Shown here: piece after piece, positions 1 to 8,210 of the stretch
How positions within the stretch are numbered: position 1 is the first letter of the stretch
Layout: every line of letters starts with the position of its first letter
NCBI RefSeq assembly: GCF_016862075.1
Contig: NZ_BOMG01000033.1
Coordinates: forward strand, 27,275 to 91,274
Length of the DNA: 64,000 nt
From: Actinoplanes couchii
Lineage (GTDB): Bacteria > Actinomycetota > Actinomycetes > Mycobacteriales > Micromonosporaceae
Direction: 5' to 3'
Program-made: the position numbers and the translations under genes
Notes under the pieces: generated by a model
Seen by the model: the letters and a program-made list of their open reading frames with translations, nothing else
What the model was told of the DNA's origin: nothing
Databases searched by the model: none

Positions 1-1
1 C

Positions 2-2437
2 AGCACACCGGACGCGTACGGCACGGAGCTGCTGGAACGTCATTGGCGGAACCTGACCGCCGTGGCGCCCACCGGCCCGGCCGCGGCGGCCCTGCACACC
101 CGCTCGGCGTCCACCCGGGCCCTGCTAGCCTGGGCGGCCGCCCGCCGCCCGGCCGACGAGCTGGTCGCCGCCGCCCGCGAGGGCCGGTTGTTCCCGGACT
201 CCGACCCGTGGGCGCTCGGTGAACTCGCCCGGGTGATCTGCCTGCAGGATCTGCACCCCGCCGACCGGGCCGAAGGGCTGGTGCTGTTCGACTCGCTGCT
301 GCGCACGTTCGGGCCGGCCGGGGTCGCCCCGGAACACCAGGGGCTGCACACACAGATCGCGTTCGCCTCCGGTGACCTGGTCCGGGCCGCGCGGCTGCTG
401 GCCGACTACCCGGACGTGCCCGCCCCGATCCGGGCGGCGCTCGGCGTCGACCTGGCCACCCAGGAGGACTGGACCGGGCGGTTCGCCGATCTGCTCCCCG
501 ATCCGGGGTTCGCGCTGGTCCACGAGGGCGCCACCGGCTTCGACCGGATCGGCGCCCGGCCGGTGCCCCGGCACGGGTCCGCGCACCGGATCAGCACCAT
601 CGTCACCACGTACCGGCCCGGACCGGAACTGATCACCGCGGTCCGGTCCCTGGTCGCGCAGAGCTGGACCAACCACGAGATCCTGGTCGTCGACGACGGC
701 TCCGGCAGCGGGTACGAGGAGGTGCTGGCCCGGGCCGCCGCCCTGGACCCCCGGGTCCGGATCATCCGGATCCCGGCGAACAGCGGCACCTACCGGGCCC
801 GCAACGCCGGGCTGGACATCGCCAGCGGCGAGTTCGTCACGTTCCAGGACTCCGACGACTGGTCCCACCCGCTGCGCCTGGAACGGCAGGCCGCCCCGCT
901 GCTCGCCGAACCGGCCCTGATCGCCACCACGTCGTCGGCGATCCGGGTCACCCAGGACCTGGTGATCACCCGGCCCGGCTTCCCGGAGTTCCGGTCGTAC
1001 AACCTGTCCTCGCTGATGATCCGGCGGGAACTCGCCCTGGCCCGGCTCGGCTACCTGGACCCGGTCCGCAAGGGCGCCGACGCCGAGTACGTGGAACGCG
1101 CCCGCGCCGTCTTCGGCCGCCCCGCCGTACGGCACCTGGCCGGCGAACCGCTCGCGCTGATCCGGCTCAGCTCCGGGTCGCTGTCCGGCACCGACATCGG
1201 GCCCGGCTGGATGAGCCCGGCCCGGCACGCGTACCTGTCCGCCTTCCAGGCCTGGCACCGCCGGGTCGCCGACGGTGTGGAGACCGCGGTGCGCCCGCGC
1301 CTGCCCCGGATGCGGGCCTTCGCCGCCCCGCGCGGCCTGGCCGGGGACGCCGGACTGCGCCGCTCCAGCTACGACGTGATCCTCGCCGGTGACTGGCGCG
1401 CACACAGCGACGCCTCCTGGTCCGTCGCCGAACGGGTCCTCGCCCTGGTCGAACCCGGCCGCACCGTCGCCGTCCTGCACCTGGACACGCTGGCCGGGGT
1501 GGCCGGGAAACCCGCCGGACTGGACCCCGACCTCCAGCAGATGATCAACACCGGGATCGTCGACCAGGTGGTCCTCGCCGACGACGTACACGCCCGGCTG
1601 GTCCTCGTGCACGATCCGGCGGTCCTCGGGTTCGCCCCCGGCACCGCCTCCGGGATCCGCGCCGCCAAGGTGGTGATCGAGGCCGACCCGGCGTGGCTGC
1701 CGGCCGCCGCGCACTGCGCCGGCGAGGCCCGCCGCCTGTTCAGCGTCGAACCGCACTGGGCGCCCACCGACCCGGCCGGCCGCGAGCACCTCGGCGCCGT
1801 CCTGACCCGGGTCACCGGCACCGACGTACCCGGCACCGTCAACCTGCGCCGCTGGCGCCTGCACCGCTCCGGCCCGCGCGCCGACCGCCCGGTCATCGGC
1901 CGCGTCCACAGCGGCGGCGCCGGCGACTGGCGCCGCCTCGTCGACACCCTCGGCGGCACCGGCGTCGACGTGCGGATCCTGGCCCTCACCCCGCCGGCCG
2001 GACCGGTGCCGGACGGCTGGCTCGTCTACCAGGCGGCCGACGTGCACCTGCGGGGCTTCCTGCACCAGCTGGACTTCTACCTGTACCTGCCGTCCGACGT
2101 CCCGGAGACGGCCACCTGCCCGGAGATCCTGACCGCGATGGCGGCCGGTTGCGTCCCGGTCCTGCCACCCGGCCACGCCGTGGTCTACGGCCAGGCCGCC
2201 CTCTACGCCGACCCGGCGGAGGTGGCCACCGTGGTGGAGAGCCTGCACCGCGGCCCGGCGGCCCTGCTCACCCAGTCCGAGCGGGCGCTGCGCTTCCTGG
2301 AGGACCACCACCAGCACCGCCACTACGCCGACGCGGTGGCCGCCCTGCTGCGCCCCACCCCGACCTCCAGCACCGAGGTCATCACCGGCGAGATCATGCT
2401 GGCCCTCCCCTCCGGCGAGGTCGTCCCGCTGACCTGA
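2..2437 (+). CDS. Two-domain glycosyltransferase (GT2 plus GT-B-like), 5' end outside window
   Basis: Probable cytoplasmic glycosyltransferase acting on a surface polysaccharide or glycoconjugate. The frame is open to the left edge. Residues encoded before the first possible start (GTG at 62) align with the paralogue at 5662-8145 (LLERHW versus LLDDHV), so the true start probably lies upstream. After about 170 residues of helical, Ala/Leu-rich sequence comes a GT-A fold GT2 domain with VVDDGS and the metal-binding QDSDDW motif (about residues 178-290 counted from 62). The C-terminal 250 residues look like a GT-B/GT4 half (CPEILTAMAAGCVPVLP). Acceptor and donor are unknown. It converges on the acyltransferase gene across a shared terminator. 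Confidence 0.85.
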   Translation, partial: STPDAYGTELLERHWRNLTAVAPTGPAAAALHTRSASTRALLAWAAARRPADELVAAAREGRLFPDSDPWALGELARVICLQDLHPADRAEGLVLFDSLLRTFGPAGVAPEHQGLHTQIAFASGDLVRAARLLADYPDVPAPIRAALGVDLATQEDWTGRFADLLPDPGFALVHEGATGFDRIGARPVPRHGSAHRISTIVTTYRPGPELITAVRSLVAQSWTNHEILVVDDGSGSGYEEVLARAAALDPRVRIIRIPANSGTYRARNAGLDIASGEFVTFQDSDDWSHPLRLERQAAPLLAEPALIATTSSAIRVTQDLVITRPGFPEFRSYNLSSLMIRRELALARLGYLDPVRKGADAEYVERARAVFGRPAVRHLAGEPLALIRLSSGSLSGTDIGPGWMSPARHAYLSAFQAWHRRVADGVETAVRPRLPRMRAFAAPRGLAGDAGLRRSSYDVILAGDWRAHSDASWSVAERVLALVEPGRTVAVLHLDTLAGVAGKPAGLDPDLQQMINTGIVDQVVLADDVHARLVLVHDPAVLGFAPGTASGIRAAKVVIEADPAWLPAAAHCAGEARRLFSVEPHWAPTDPAGREHLGAVLTRVTGTDVPGTVNLRRWRLHRSGPRADRPVIGRVHSGGAGDWRRLVDTLGGTGVDVRILALTPPAGPVPDGWLVYQAADVHLRGFLHQLDFYLYLPSDVPETATCPEILTAMAAGCVPVLPPGHAVVYGQAALYADPAEVATVVESLHRGPAALLTQSERALRFLEDHHQHRHYADAVAALLRPTPTSSTEVITGEIMLALPSGEVVPLT

Positions 2438-2547
2438 GGCAACCGAAGGGTGACCGGAAGGCAACCCGGCGGGCATCGAGTCGGCCCGGCGCGGGCCGAA
2501 AGGTAGGGGGAGCCCGGTCAGTCGCGGCGCCCCCGCCCCGCGACACG

Positions 2548-2580
2548 CGAGCCCTCGCCATCACCCCTGGCGAGGGCTCG
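2548..2580. terminator. Bidirectional hairpin between convergent genes
   Basis: A perfect 13-bp inverted repeat (CGAGCCCTCGCCA / TGGCGAGGGCTCG) with a 7-nt loop lies between the stop of the plus-strand glycosyltransferase and the stop of the minus-strand acyltransferase. There is no strong U tract on either side, which is common for high-GC actinobacterial terminators. The position between convergent stops supports the call. Confidence 0.75.
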
Positions 2581-2646
2581 CACCCTTTCATCCCAGTTCA
2601 GAGCCGAAGGCCAAGCCGCTGCCGAGAAGAGCACTCGACAACGGCC

Positions 2647-4617
2647 CTAAGGCAAGTGTGGTTCCAGAACCGGGGCCACCAGCCGGGCGTACGCCTCGGT
2701 CAAATGGTTGCTGTCGCGGTAGACCATGGTGTCGCCGACGACCAGGGGGCACCGGTCGGCGCACAGCCACGGCACCGGGTCGACGACCGGGACGCCCGCG
2801 GCGACGGCCGTGGCCCGCTGGATCTCCCGCCAGCGCGGCTCCGGCAGCACCTCGGCCCGCGGGTCGGCACAGCCGGCGATGTTGGTGGCGTTGCTGCTCA
2901 GGCAGTCGGCCGGCGCCACCTTCAGGAACGGGGTGTCGCCGAGCACCACCACCTGCCCGGCGGCGCGTTTCAGCGCGGCGAGACTGCGCACCCAGCCGGT
3001 CTGCCAGACGGCGTCCGGGTCGGCCGGCGCGCCGGTCAGCACCTGCCGGTAGTTGACGCTGGACGAGACGACGAGCATGGCCGGCTGGAGCCGGGCGATC
3101 CGGGCCAGCACGTCGGCGCGCCACCTGTCGCATTCCACGTAGCGGCTCTGGGCTCGGCGTTCGTCCAGGGCGATCCCGGCGGGGCTGCACGAGCTGCGGG
3201 TGAAGCTGTAGAGCCGCCAGCCGCGTTTGCGGGCGAGTTCCTCCATGGTGGGGAACCACTGCAGGGCGTGCGAGTCACCGAAGAGGACGACGGTCCGGCT
3301 GCCGGTGGTGTAGGAGCAGTCGCCGCGCGGCCGGAACGGCCCGGTGAGCCCGACGTGGCAGCCGTCGCGTTGCGGGGCGAGCCGCTGGGCGACCGCCTCC
3401 TCGAAGTCGGGGGTGAGGTTGCCGGGCAGGTCGGTGGCGGTGTTCGCGTCGACGAGCAGCCGGTGCAGGCGGGCGGCCGGATTGCCGGCGGCGGCGACGA
3501 CCCGGCCGGTGTCGGGGGCGCTGCCGTGGGTGGGGATGCCGGGCGGTCGCACCATGCCCGCCCCGGCCAGAGCGGCGGCGAGGGCGGCCAGGACCAGACC
3601 CAGAGCGAGACCCAGTTTCGGCCGTACGCTCCACAACCGGTGCCGCCGGACCGGGTTCTCCAGCAGGTGATGACTGAGCACGGCCAGCCCGAGCGCGACG
3701 GCGGCGGCACCGCCCCGGTCGGGCAGGCTGACCGGGGCGGCGAGCACGAGCAGCGGCCAGTGCCACAGGTACCAGCCGTACGACATCCGGCCCAGCCACC
3801 GCATCGGCCGGGTCTCCAGCAGCCGGTTGCCGCCGGCCGCGATGACCGCCACGGTGCCGAGCACCGGGACGAGCGTGGCGACGCCGGGCCACGGGGTGGT
3901 CTCGTCGAAGCTGAGCGCGCCGGCCGTGATGATCGCCAGCCCGGCCCAGCCGAGCCAGGGTTCCCGCCGGAACGGGAGCAGCGCGAGCAGCGCCCCGGCG
4001 CCCAGTTCCCAGGCCCGGCTCGGTGATCCGAAGTACGAGGTGGCGTAGAGCGACCAGGCGAACGAGGCGACCGTGACGCCGGCCAGCAGCACCCGGCTGC
4101 GGGCCAGCAGGAGCAGCGGCCAGAGCAGGTAGAACTGCTCCTCGACGGCGAGCGACCAGAAGTGCTGGAACGGCGACGGCGCGGGATCCCCGAAGTAGTC
4201 GGTGCCGGCCGTGTCCAGGCGCAGGTTCATCGTCCAGGTGGACGCGGCCAGGGCGTCGCCGGCGAAGGTGGCGAACCGGACCGGCGGCGACCAGAACCAG
4301 GCGCCGGCCAGCGTCACCACGATCACCAGGGTGGCGACCGGCAGCAGCCGCACCATCCGGCGGGCGTAGAACCGGGCCAGGTCGAGCCGCCCGGTGCCGG
4401 CGATCTCGCGCCGCAGCAGGCCGGTGATCAGGAAGCCGGAGACGACGAAGAAGACGTCGACACCGAGGAACCCGCCGGCTGTGCCCGGCACTCCGACGTG
4501 GGCGAGGACCACGAGCAGCACCGCGACGGCGCGCAGGCCCTCGATGTCACCCCGGTAGGTGTGCCGGGAGCCGCCCGGCGCCTGGTCGACGGGGCGCCGG
4601 GCGAGCGTGACGGTCAT
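2647..4617 (-). CDS. OafA/YrhL-type acyltransferase with C-terminal SGNH domain
   Basis: 656-residue membrane O-acyltransferase that probably acetylates a surface polysaccharide or peptidoglycan-linked glycan. The N-terminal acyltransferase-3 domain (about residues 20-370, roughly ten membrane segments) has the family hallmarks DIEGLRAVAVLLVVLAH, GVDVFFVVSGFLIT, ARRMVRLLP and FWSLAVEEQFYLLWP. A C-terminal extracytoplasmic SGNH domain carries GDSHA (nucleophile Ser) and DSNHL (catalytic Asp/His pair). The ATG overlaps the stop of the upstream methyltransferase (TGATG), so translation is probably coupled. Last gene of a three-gene minus-strand operon starting at 8145. Confidence 0.93.
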   Translation of the reverse strand: MTVTLARRPVDQAPGGSRHTYRGDIEGLRAVAVLLVVLAHVGVPGTAGGFLGVDVFFVVSGFLITGLLRREIAGTGRLDLARFYARRMVRLLPVATLVIVVTLAGAWFWSPPVRFATFAGDALAASTWTMNLRLDTAGTDYFGDPAPSPFQHFWSLAVEEQFYLLWPLLLLARSRVLLAGVTVASFAWSLYATSYFGSPSRAWELGAGALLALLPFRREPWLGWAGLAIITAGALSFDETTPWPGVATLVPVLGTVAVIAAGGNRLLETRPMRWLGRMSYGWYLWHWPLLVLAAPVSLPDRGGAAAVALGLAVLSHHLLENPVRRHRLWSVRPKLGLALGLVLAALAAALAGAGMVRPPGIPTHGSAPDTGRVVAAAGNPAARLHRLLVDANTATDLPGNLTPDFEEAVAQRLAPQRDGCHVGLTGPFRPRGDCSYTTGSRTVVLFGDSHALQWFPTMEELARKRGWRLYSFTRSSCSPAGIALDERRAQSRYVECDRWRADVLARIARLQPAMLVVSSSVNYRQVLTGAPADPDAVWQTGWVRSLAALKRAAGQVVVLGDTPFLKVAPADCLSSNATNIAGCADPRAEVLPEPRWREIQRATAVAAGVPVVDPVPWLCADRCPLVVGDTMVYRDSNHLTEAYARLVAPVLEPHLP

Positions 4618-5651
4618 CAGGCGTGTGCGGCAGCCAGCGCCGGCGGCCGGGCGAACGCCAGCACCGCGTGCCGGCCGAGCAGCTCACCCTCCCGGGTCAG
4701 CCCGTCGAACCGCTCCGTCCAGGCGGCCATCGCGGCCTGCTCGTCGGGGCGGCCGGCATCGTCGAAGACCAGGGTGGCCCGGTCCGCGAGCCGCTTCTCG
4801 ATCATGTGCAGGGCCGGGTAGCGGGCGTCCGCGCCGGTCGAGGCGGGCGGGCCGTCGATCAGCACGAAGTCGATGTCGTGCAGGTCGGTCAGGGTCTCCG
4901 GGTCGTACCACGGGTAGTCCCGGCCGTCGATGCCGACCGGGGTGAGCGCGGCGTCGCGTACCTCGGCGATCCGGTCCAGGCCGTGTGCGGCGAGCGCGGC
5001 CCGGGTCTTCCCGGCGTATCCCGCGTCGTGGTCCAGCGAGACCAGCCGGCCGCCGCTCTGCTCCAGTGCGTAGGCGATCCACACCGACGAGGTGCCGCTG
5101 CCGAGTTCCAGCACCAGGCGCGGCTTGCGGCTGCGGATCAGGTGCAGCAGTTCCAGCAGGTCGGTCGGGTTGAGCGCGTAGTCGCCGGACGACGGCATCG
5201 GCGCGCGCGGGGTGAAGCCCTGGAACAGCTGCACGGTCGCCTCGAACTCCCGGGGCAGGGCCAGCAGCTGCGACGACGCGGCCTTGCGGTCGGTGACCTG
5301 TTTGACCCGGGCGATCGCCTCGGCCAGTTCCAGGTGCCGGTCACCGGCGGTGAGGCGTTCCCGTTCCACCGCGGCGACCAGACGGCGCTGCATCTCCTCG
5401 ACGGTGGTCCGCAGGTCGCGCTGGGCGGTCAGGCCGGCCCGCTGCACGGCGGCGAGGCGCCGGAACAGGACCATCAGCCCGGCCACGACGACCCCGCCGA
5501 GCAGCGCGAGCAGGGTGGTGGCGACCCGGGGGTGCCCGAGGAGCGCGGCGGCCGCGGTGCCCGCGCACAGGACGCCGGTGACCGTCAGCACCGCGGCCTG
5601 CCGGCCGGTCAGGCGCGGCAGACGGCGGCGGACTCGGCTCATCTTGTTCAT
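4617..5651 (-). CDS. Membrane-anchored class I SAM-dependent methyltransferase
   Basis: 344 residues. The N-terminus has a basic stretch and two hydrophobic segments (about 19-62), followed by a coiled-coil-like region (about 70-125). The C-terminal Rossmann methyltransferase domain (about 150-330) has a SAM-binding LVLELGSGTSSVWIA motif and DFVLIDGPP, as in the YrrM/methyltransferase-24 group. The anchoring and the adjoining glycosyltransferase and acyltransferase suggest modification of a membrane-bound glycan intermediate; the substrate cannot be read. The ATG at 5651 has a GAGGAG Shine-Dalgarno and lies 10 nt after the upstream glycosyltransferase stop. Confidence 0.88.
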   Translation of the reverse strand: MNKMSRVRRRLPRLTGRQAAVLTVTGVLCAGTAAAALLGHPRVATTLLALLGGVVVAGLMVLFRRLAAVQRAGLTAQRDLRTTVEEMQRRLVAAVERERLTAGDRHLELAEAIARVKQVTDRKAASSQLLALPREFEATVQLFQGFTPRAPMPSSGDYALNPTDLLELLHLIRSRKPRLVLELGSGTSSVWIAYALEQSGGRLVSLDHDAGYAGKTRAALAAHGLDRIAEVRDAALTPVGIDGRDYPWYDPETLTDLHDIDFVLIDGPPASTGADARYPALHMIEKRLADRATLVFDDAGRPDEQAAMAAWTERFDGLTREGELLGRHAVLAFARPPALAAAHA

Positions 5652-5661
5652 GCGGGACTCC

Positions 5662-8145
5662 TCATCGGTGCACTTCCTCCGGGGTAACGGGGCGGGGACC
5701 GGGCCCGTTACGCCCCCGCTGGGCGGGTGCCGGGGTGGTGGCCCGGACGAGTCCGGCGATCCGGTCGGCGAAGACGGCCGGCCGAAGGTCGCGGGCCACC
5801 GCGGCGCGGGCCCGGGCGCTCTGCGCGGCGTAGCGGACCGGATCCCGCCGGAGCCCCTCGATCACCGCGGACGCCGTCTCCGGCGCGCAGGGCAGGGCGG
5901 TCTCACCGAACGCCGCGGCGAGGTGGTCCGGGACGAGCACCACACAGCCGGTCGCGGCCGCCTCCAGGGCGGGCCGGGAGGTGGTCTCGGCCAGGTGCTC
6001 CGGGGGAAAGTGCAGGTAGAAGTCGAGCTGGGCGGCGAAGGTCCGGGAGTCCAGGTCGGCCGGCTCGTAGACCAGCCAGGCGGCGGGCAGCCCGGACGGG
6101 CGCCGTGGGCTCTCCGGCAGGCGCAGCCGCACGTCGGCGCTCCGGCACCGGTGCGGCACGGTCAGCGCCGCCTCCAGGTCGCCGGGCCAGACCCCGGCGT
6201 CGCACAGGTCGACACCGACGACGGCCGGGCCGCGCCGGGCGGGCATCGGCCGGGCCACGTCCCGCGGTTCGACGACGGCCGGCAGGTCGAACGGGGTCAT
6301 CGCCCCGGGGAAGTCGGTGCCGGCCAGCAGCGGGCGCACCCCGGGGTCGGCCGGGCACCAGAGCGGATCGGCCGCGAACAGCCGCCGGGCCGCCTCGCCG
6401 ACCGCCTCGACGGTGTAGCGGCGGTCGCTGCCGTCCCGGCGGGCCGGCGCCCGGTCGGCGACCAGCAGCAGCCGCCGGGGCCGGATCCGGCAGCCGTCCT
6501 CGGGCGCGAACTGGAGCACCTCCGGCTGGCGGACCAGCAGCACCTCGGCGTCCACCTCGTCGGTCTCCAGCACCTGGTCCAGCTGTCCGGTGTTGATCAG
6601 CCGCTGGACGTCCGGGCTGAGCGAGCGGCGCTGCCGGTCCACCGACCGCAGCGCCTCCAGGTGCAGGATCGCCACCGACAGCCCGGCCGAGCGCAGCGCC
6701 CGGATCTCGGCGAGCGCGGACCGCTGGGTGCCGGTCAGGAACCGCCAGTCGGCGGCCACCACCACGTCGAAGCGCCGCGGGACGGCGAGGCCGCTGAGGT
6801 GGGCCGGGGCCACGAACGGGCGGTCCGGGCCGGGCGGCAGGTGCGGCGAGCCGGACGAGGCGTGCCAGCAGCGGTACGCCGACATGTACGCGGTCCGCGC
6901 CGGATGCATCCACCAGGCGCGGATCTCGGACCGGGACAGCGACCCCTCGGAGAGCCGGATCAGGGCCAGCGGGGTGGCGACCCGGCGTACCGAACCCGGG
7001 CCGAAGGCCGCCTGGATCCGCTCCAGGAACTCCGAGTCGGCGGCCTTGCGGACCCGGTCGAACCAGCCGATCCGCCGGATCACCTGGTCCTTGCGGAACA
7101 GCAGCGACGACACGTTGACCCGGCTCCGGCGGATGCCCGGCCGGGTCATCACCAGCCGGTCCGAGACGCTGATCCCCTCCGAGGTGGTGGCGAGCACCGC
7201 CCGGTCGGTGAGCATCGGCGCCATCTGCAGTTCGATCCGGCGCGGGTGGGACCAGTCGTCGGAGTCCTGGAACGTGACGAAGTCGCCGCGGGCCGCCTCC
7301 ACCCCGGCGTTACGGGCCGCGTAGGTGCCGCCGTTGACCGGCATCCGGATCAGCCGCACCCGCGGGTCCAGGTCGGCGGCGGCGGCCAGCACCGCGTCGA
7401 ACTCGCCCGGCGACGCGTCGTCGACCAGCACGATCTCCAGGTCCGGCCAGGACTGGGCGGCGATCGAACGGACCGCGGTGAGCAGACCCTCCCCCGGCCG
7501 GTACGCGGTGACCACCACCGACACCCGCTCACCGGCCGTCTCGCACGCGTGCCCGGCCGCACCGGCGAGCCGGTCGAACGGCTCCCGCTCCGGGGCCGCC
7601 AGCAGCATCGGCGCCGGCTCCGGGAAGAGTTCGGCGAACCGGGCCAGCCAGGCCTCCTCGGCCACCAGCCCGCCGGCGTGCGGATTGGCCAGGTCGATCT
7701 CCAGCGTCTGCCGGGCCGCGGCCGGGATGTTCCGGTAGGCGCCGAGCAGCTGCCGGGCGTTGGCCGGCCCCTGCCAGGCGTGCACCAGCTGGACGTGCAG
7801 GGCCTGGTGGGCGGGCGGCAGCGAGCCGGCGCCGCGTCCGGTTCGGATCAGCGCGTAGAGGGCCAGCGCGTCGGCCCGGTCCTCCGGCAGCTCGTCCTGC
7901 AGGGCGATGGTCTGCGCCAGCCCGGCCAGCAGCGCCGGGTTCACCGGGCGGCGGATCCGGCGGGTGTCCCCCCGCCGGGCGGCCGCCAGCACCTCGTCCA
8001 GGCCGATCCCGGCCGCGCGGGCCAGCACCCGGCGGGCCGCCACCGAGCGGTTGCGCATCGCCGTGTTCGGCAGCGACAGCTCCGCCCCGGCACCGGCGAG
8101 GGTGACATGATCGTCCAGCAACCCGACCGGCTGCGCCTCAACCAT
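5662..8145 (-). CDS. Two-domain glycosyltransferase (GT2 plus GT-B-like), paralogue of the left-edge gene
   Basis: About 827 residues with the same architecture as the gene at the left edge: an N-terminal helical region, a GT2 domain with VLVDDASPGEFD and FQDSDDWSHP, and a C-terminal GT-B-like segment (RPALEAAATGCVVLVPD). Two starts are possible. TTG at 8169 has AAAGGA unusually close. ATG at 8145 has GGAG at 5-nt spacing and gives the more natural N-terminus, so I chose it. First gene of the glycosyltransferase-methyltransferase-acyltransferase operon. It begins 65 nt after glnD with no visible terminator, so some read-through from the nitrogen operon is possible. Confidence 0.88.
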   Translation of the reverse strand: MVEAQPVGLLDDHVTLAGAGAELSLPNTAMRNRSVAARRVLARAAGIGLDEVLAAARRGDTRRIRRPVNPALLAGLAQTIALQDELPEDRADALALYALIRTGRGAGSLPPAHQALHVQLVHAWQGPANARQLLGAYRNIPAAARQTLEIDLANPHAGGLVAEEAWLARFAELFPEPAPMLLAAPEREPFDRLAGAAGHACETAGERVSVVVTAYRPGEGLLTAVRSIAAQSWPDLEIVLVDDASPGEFDAVLAAAADLDPRVRLIRMPVNGGTYAARNAGVEAARGDFVTFQDSDDWSHPRRIELQMAPMLTDRAVLATTSEGISVSDRLVMTRPGIRRSRVNVSSLLFRKDQVIRRIGWFDRVRKAADSEFLERIQAAFGPGSVRRVATPLALIRLSEGSLSRSEIRAWWMHPARTAYMSAYRCWHASSGSPHLPPGPDRPFVAPAHLSGLAVPRRFDVVVAADWRFLTGTQRSALAEIRALRSAGLSVAILHLEALRSVDRQRRSLSPDVQRLINTGQLDQVLETDEVDAEVLLVRQPEVLQFAPEDGCRIRPRRLLLVADRAPARRDGSDRRYTVEAVGEAARRLFAADPLWCPADPGVRPLLAGTDFPGAMTPFDLPAVVEPRDVARPMPARRGPAVVGVDLCDAGVWPGDLEAALTVPHRCRSADVRLRLPESPRRPSGLPAAWLVYEPADLDSRTFAAQLDFYLHFPPEHLAETTSRPALEAAATGCVVLVPDHLAAAFGETALPCAPETASAVIEGLRRDPVRYAAQSARARAAVARDLRPAVFADRIAGLVRATTPAPAQRGRNGPGPRPVTPEEVHR

Positions 8146-8210
8146 CGACTCTCCGTCCGTACCCGGCAATGTCCTTTCGGATCAACGCCGGGACGGCGAC
8201 AACGGTGACG

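Noticed and set aside
125..2476. Long minus-strand open frame over the first glycosyltransferase
   Set aside because: High-GC antisense shadow with Gly/Arg/Val-rich, family-less sequence opposite a clear glycosyltransferase.
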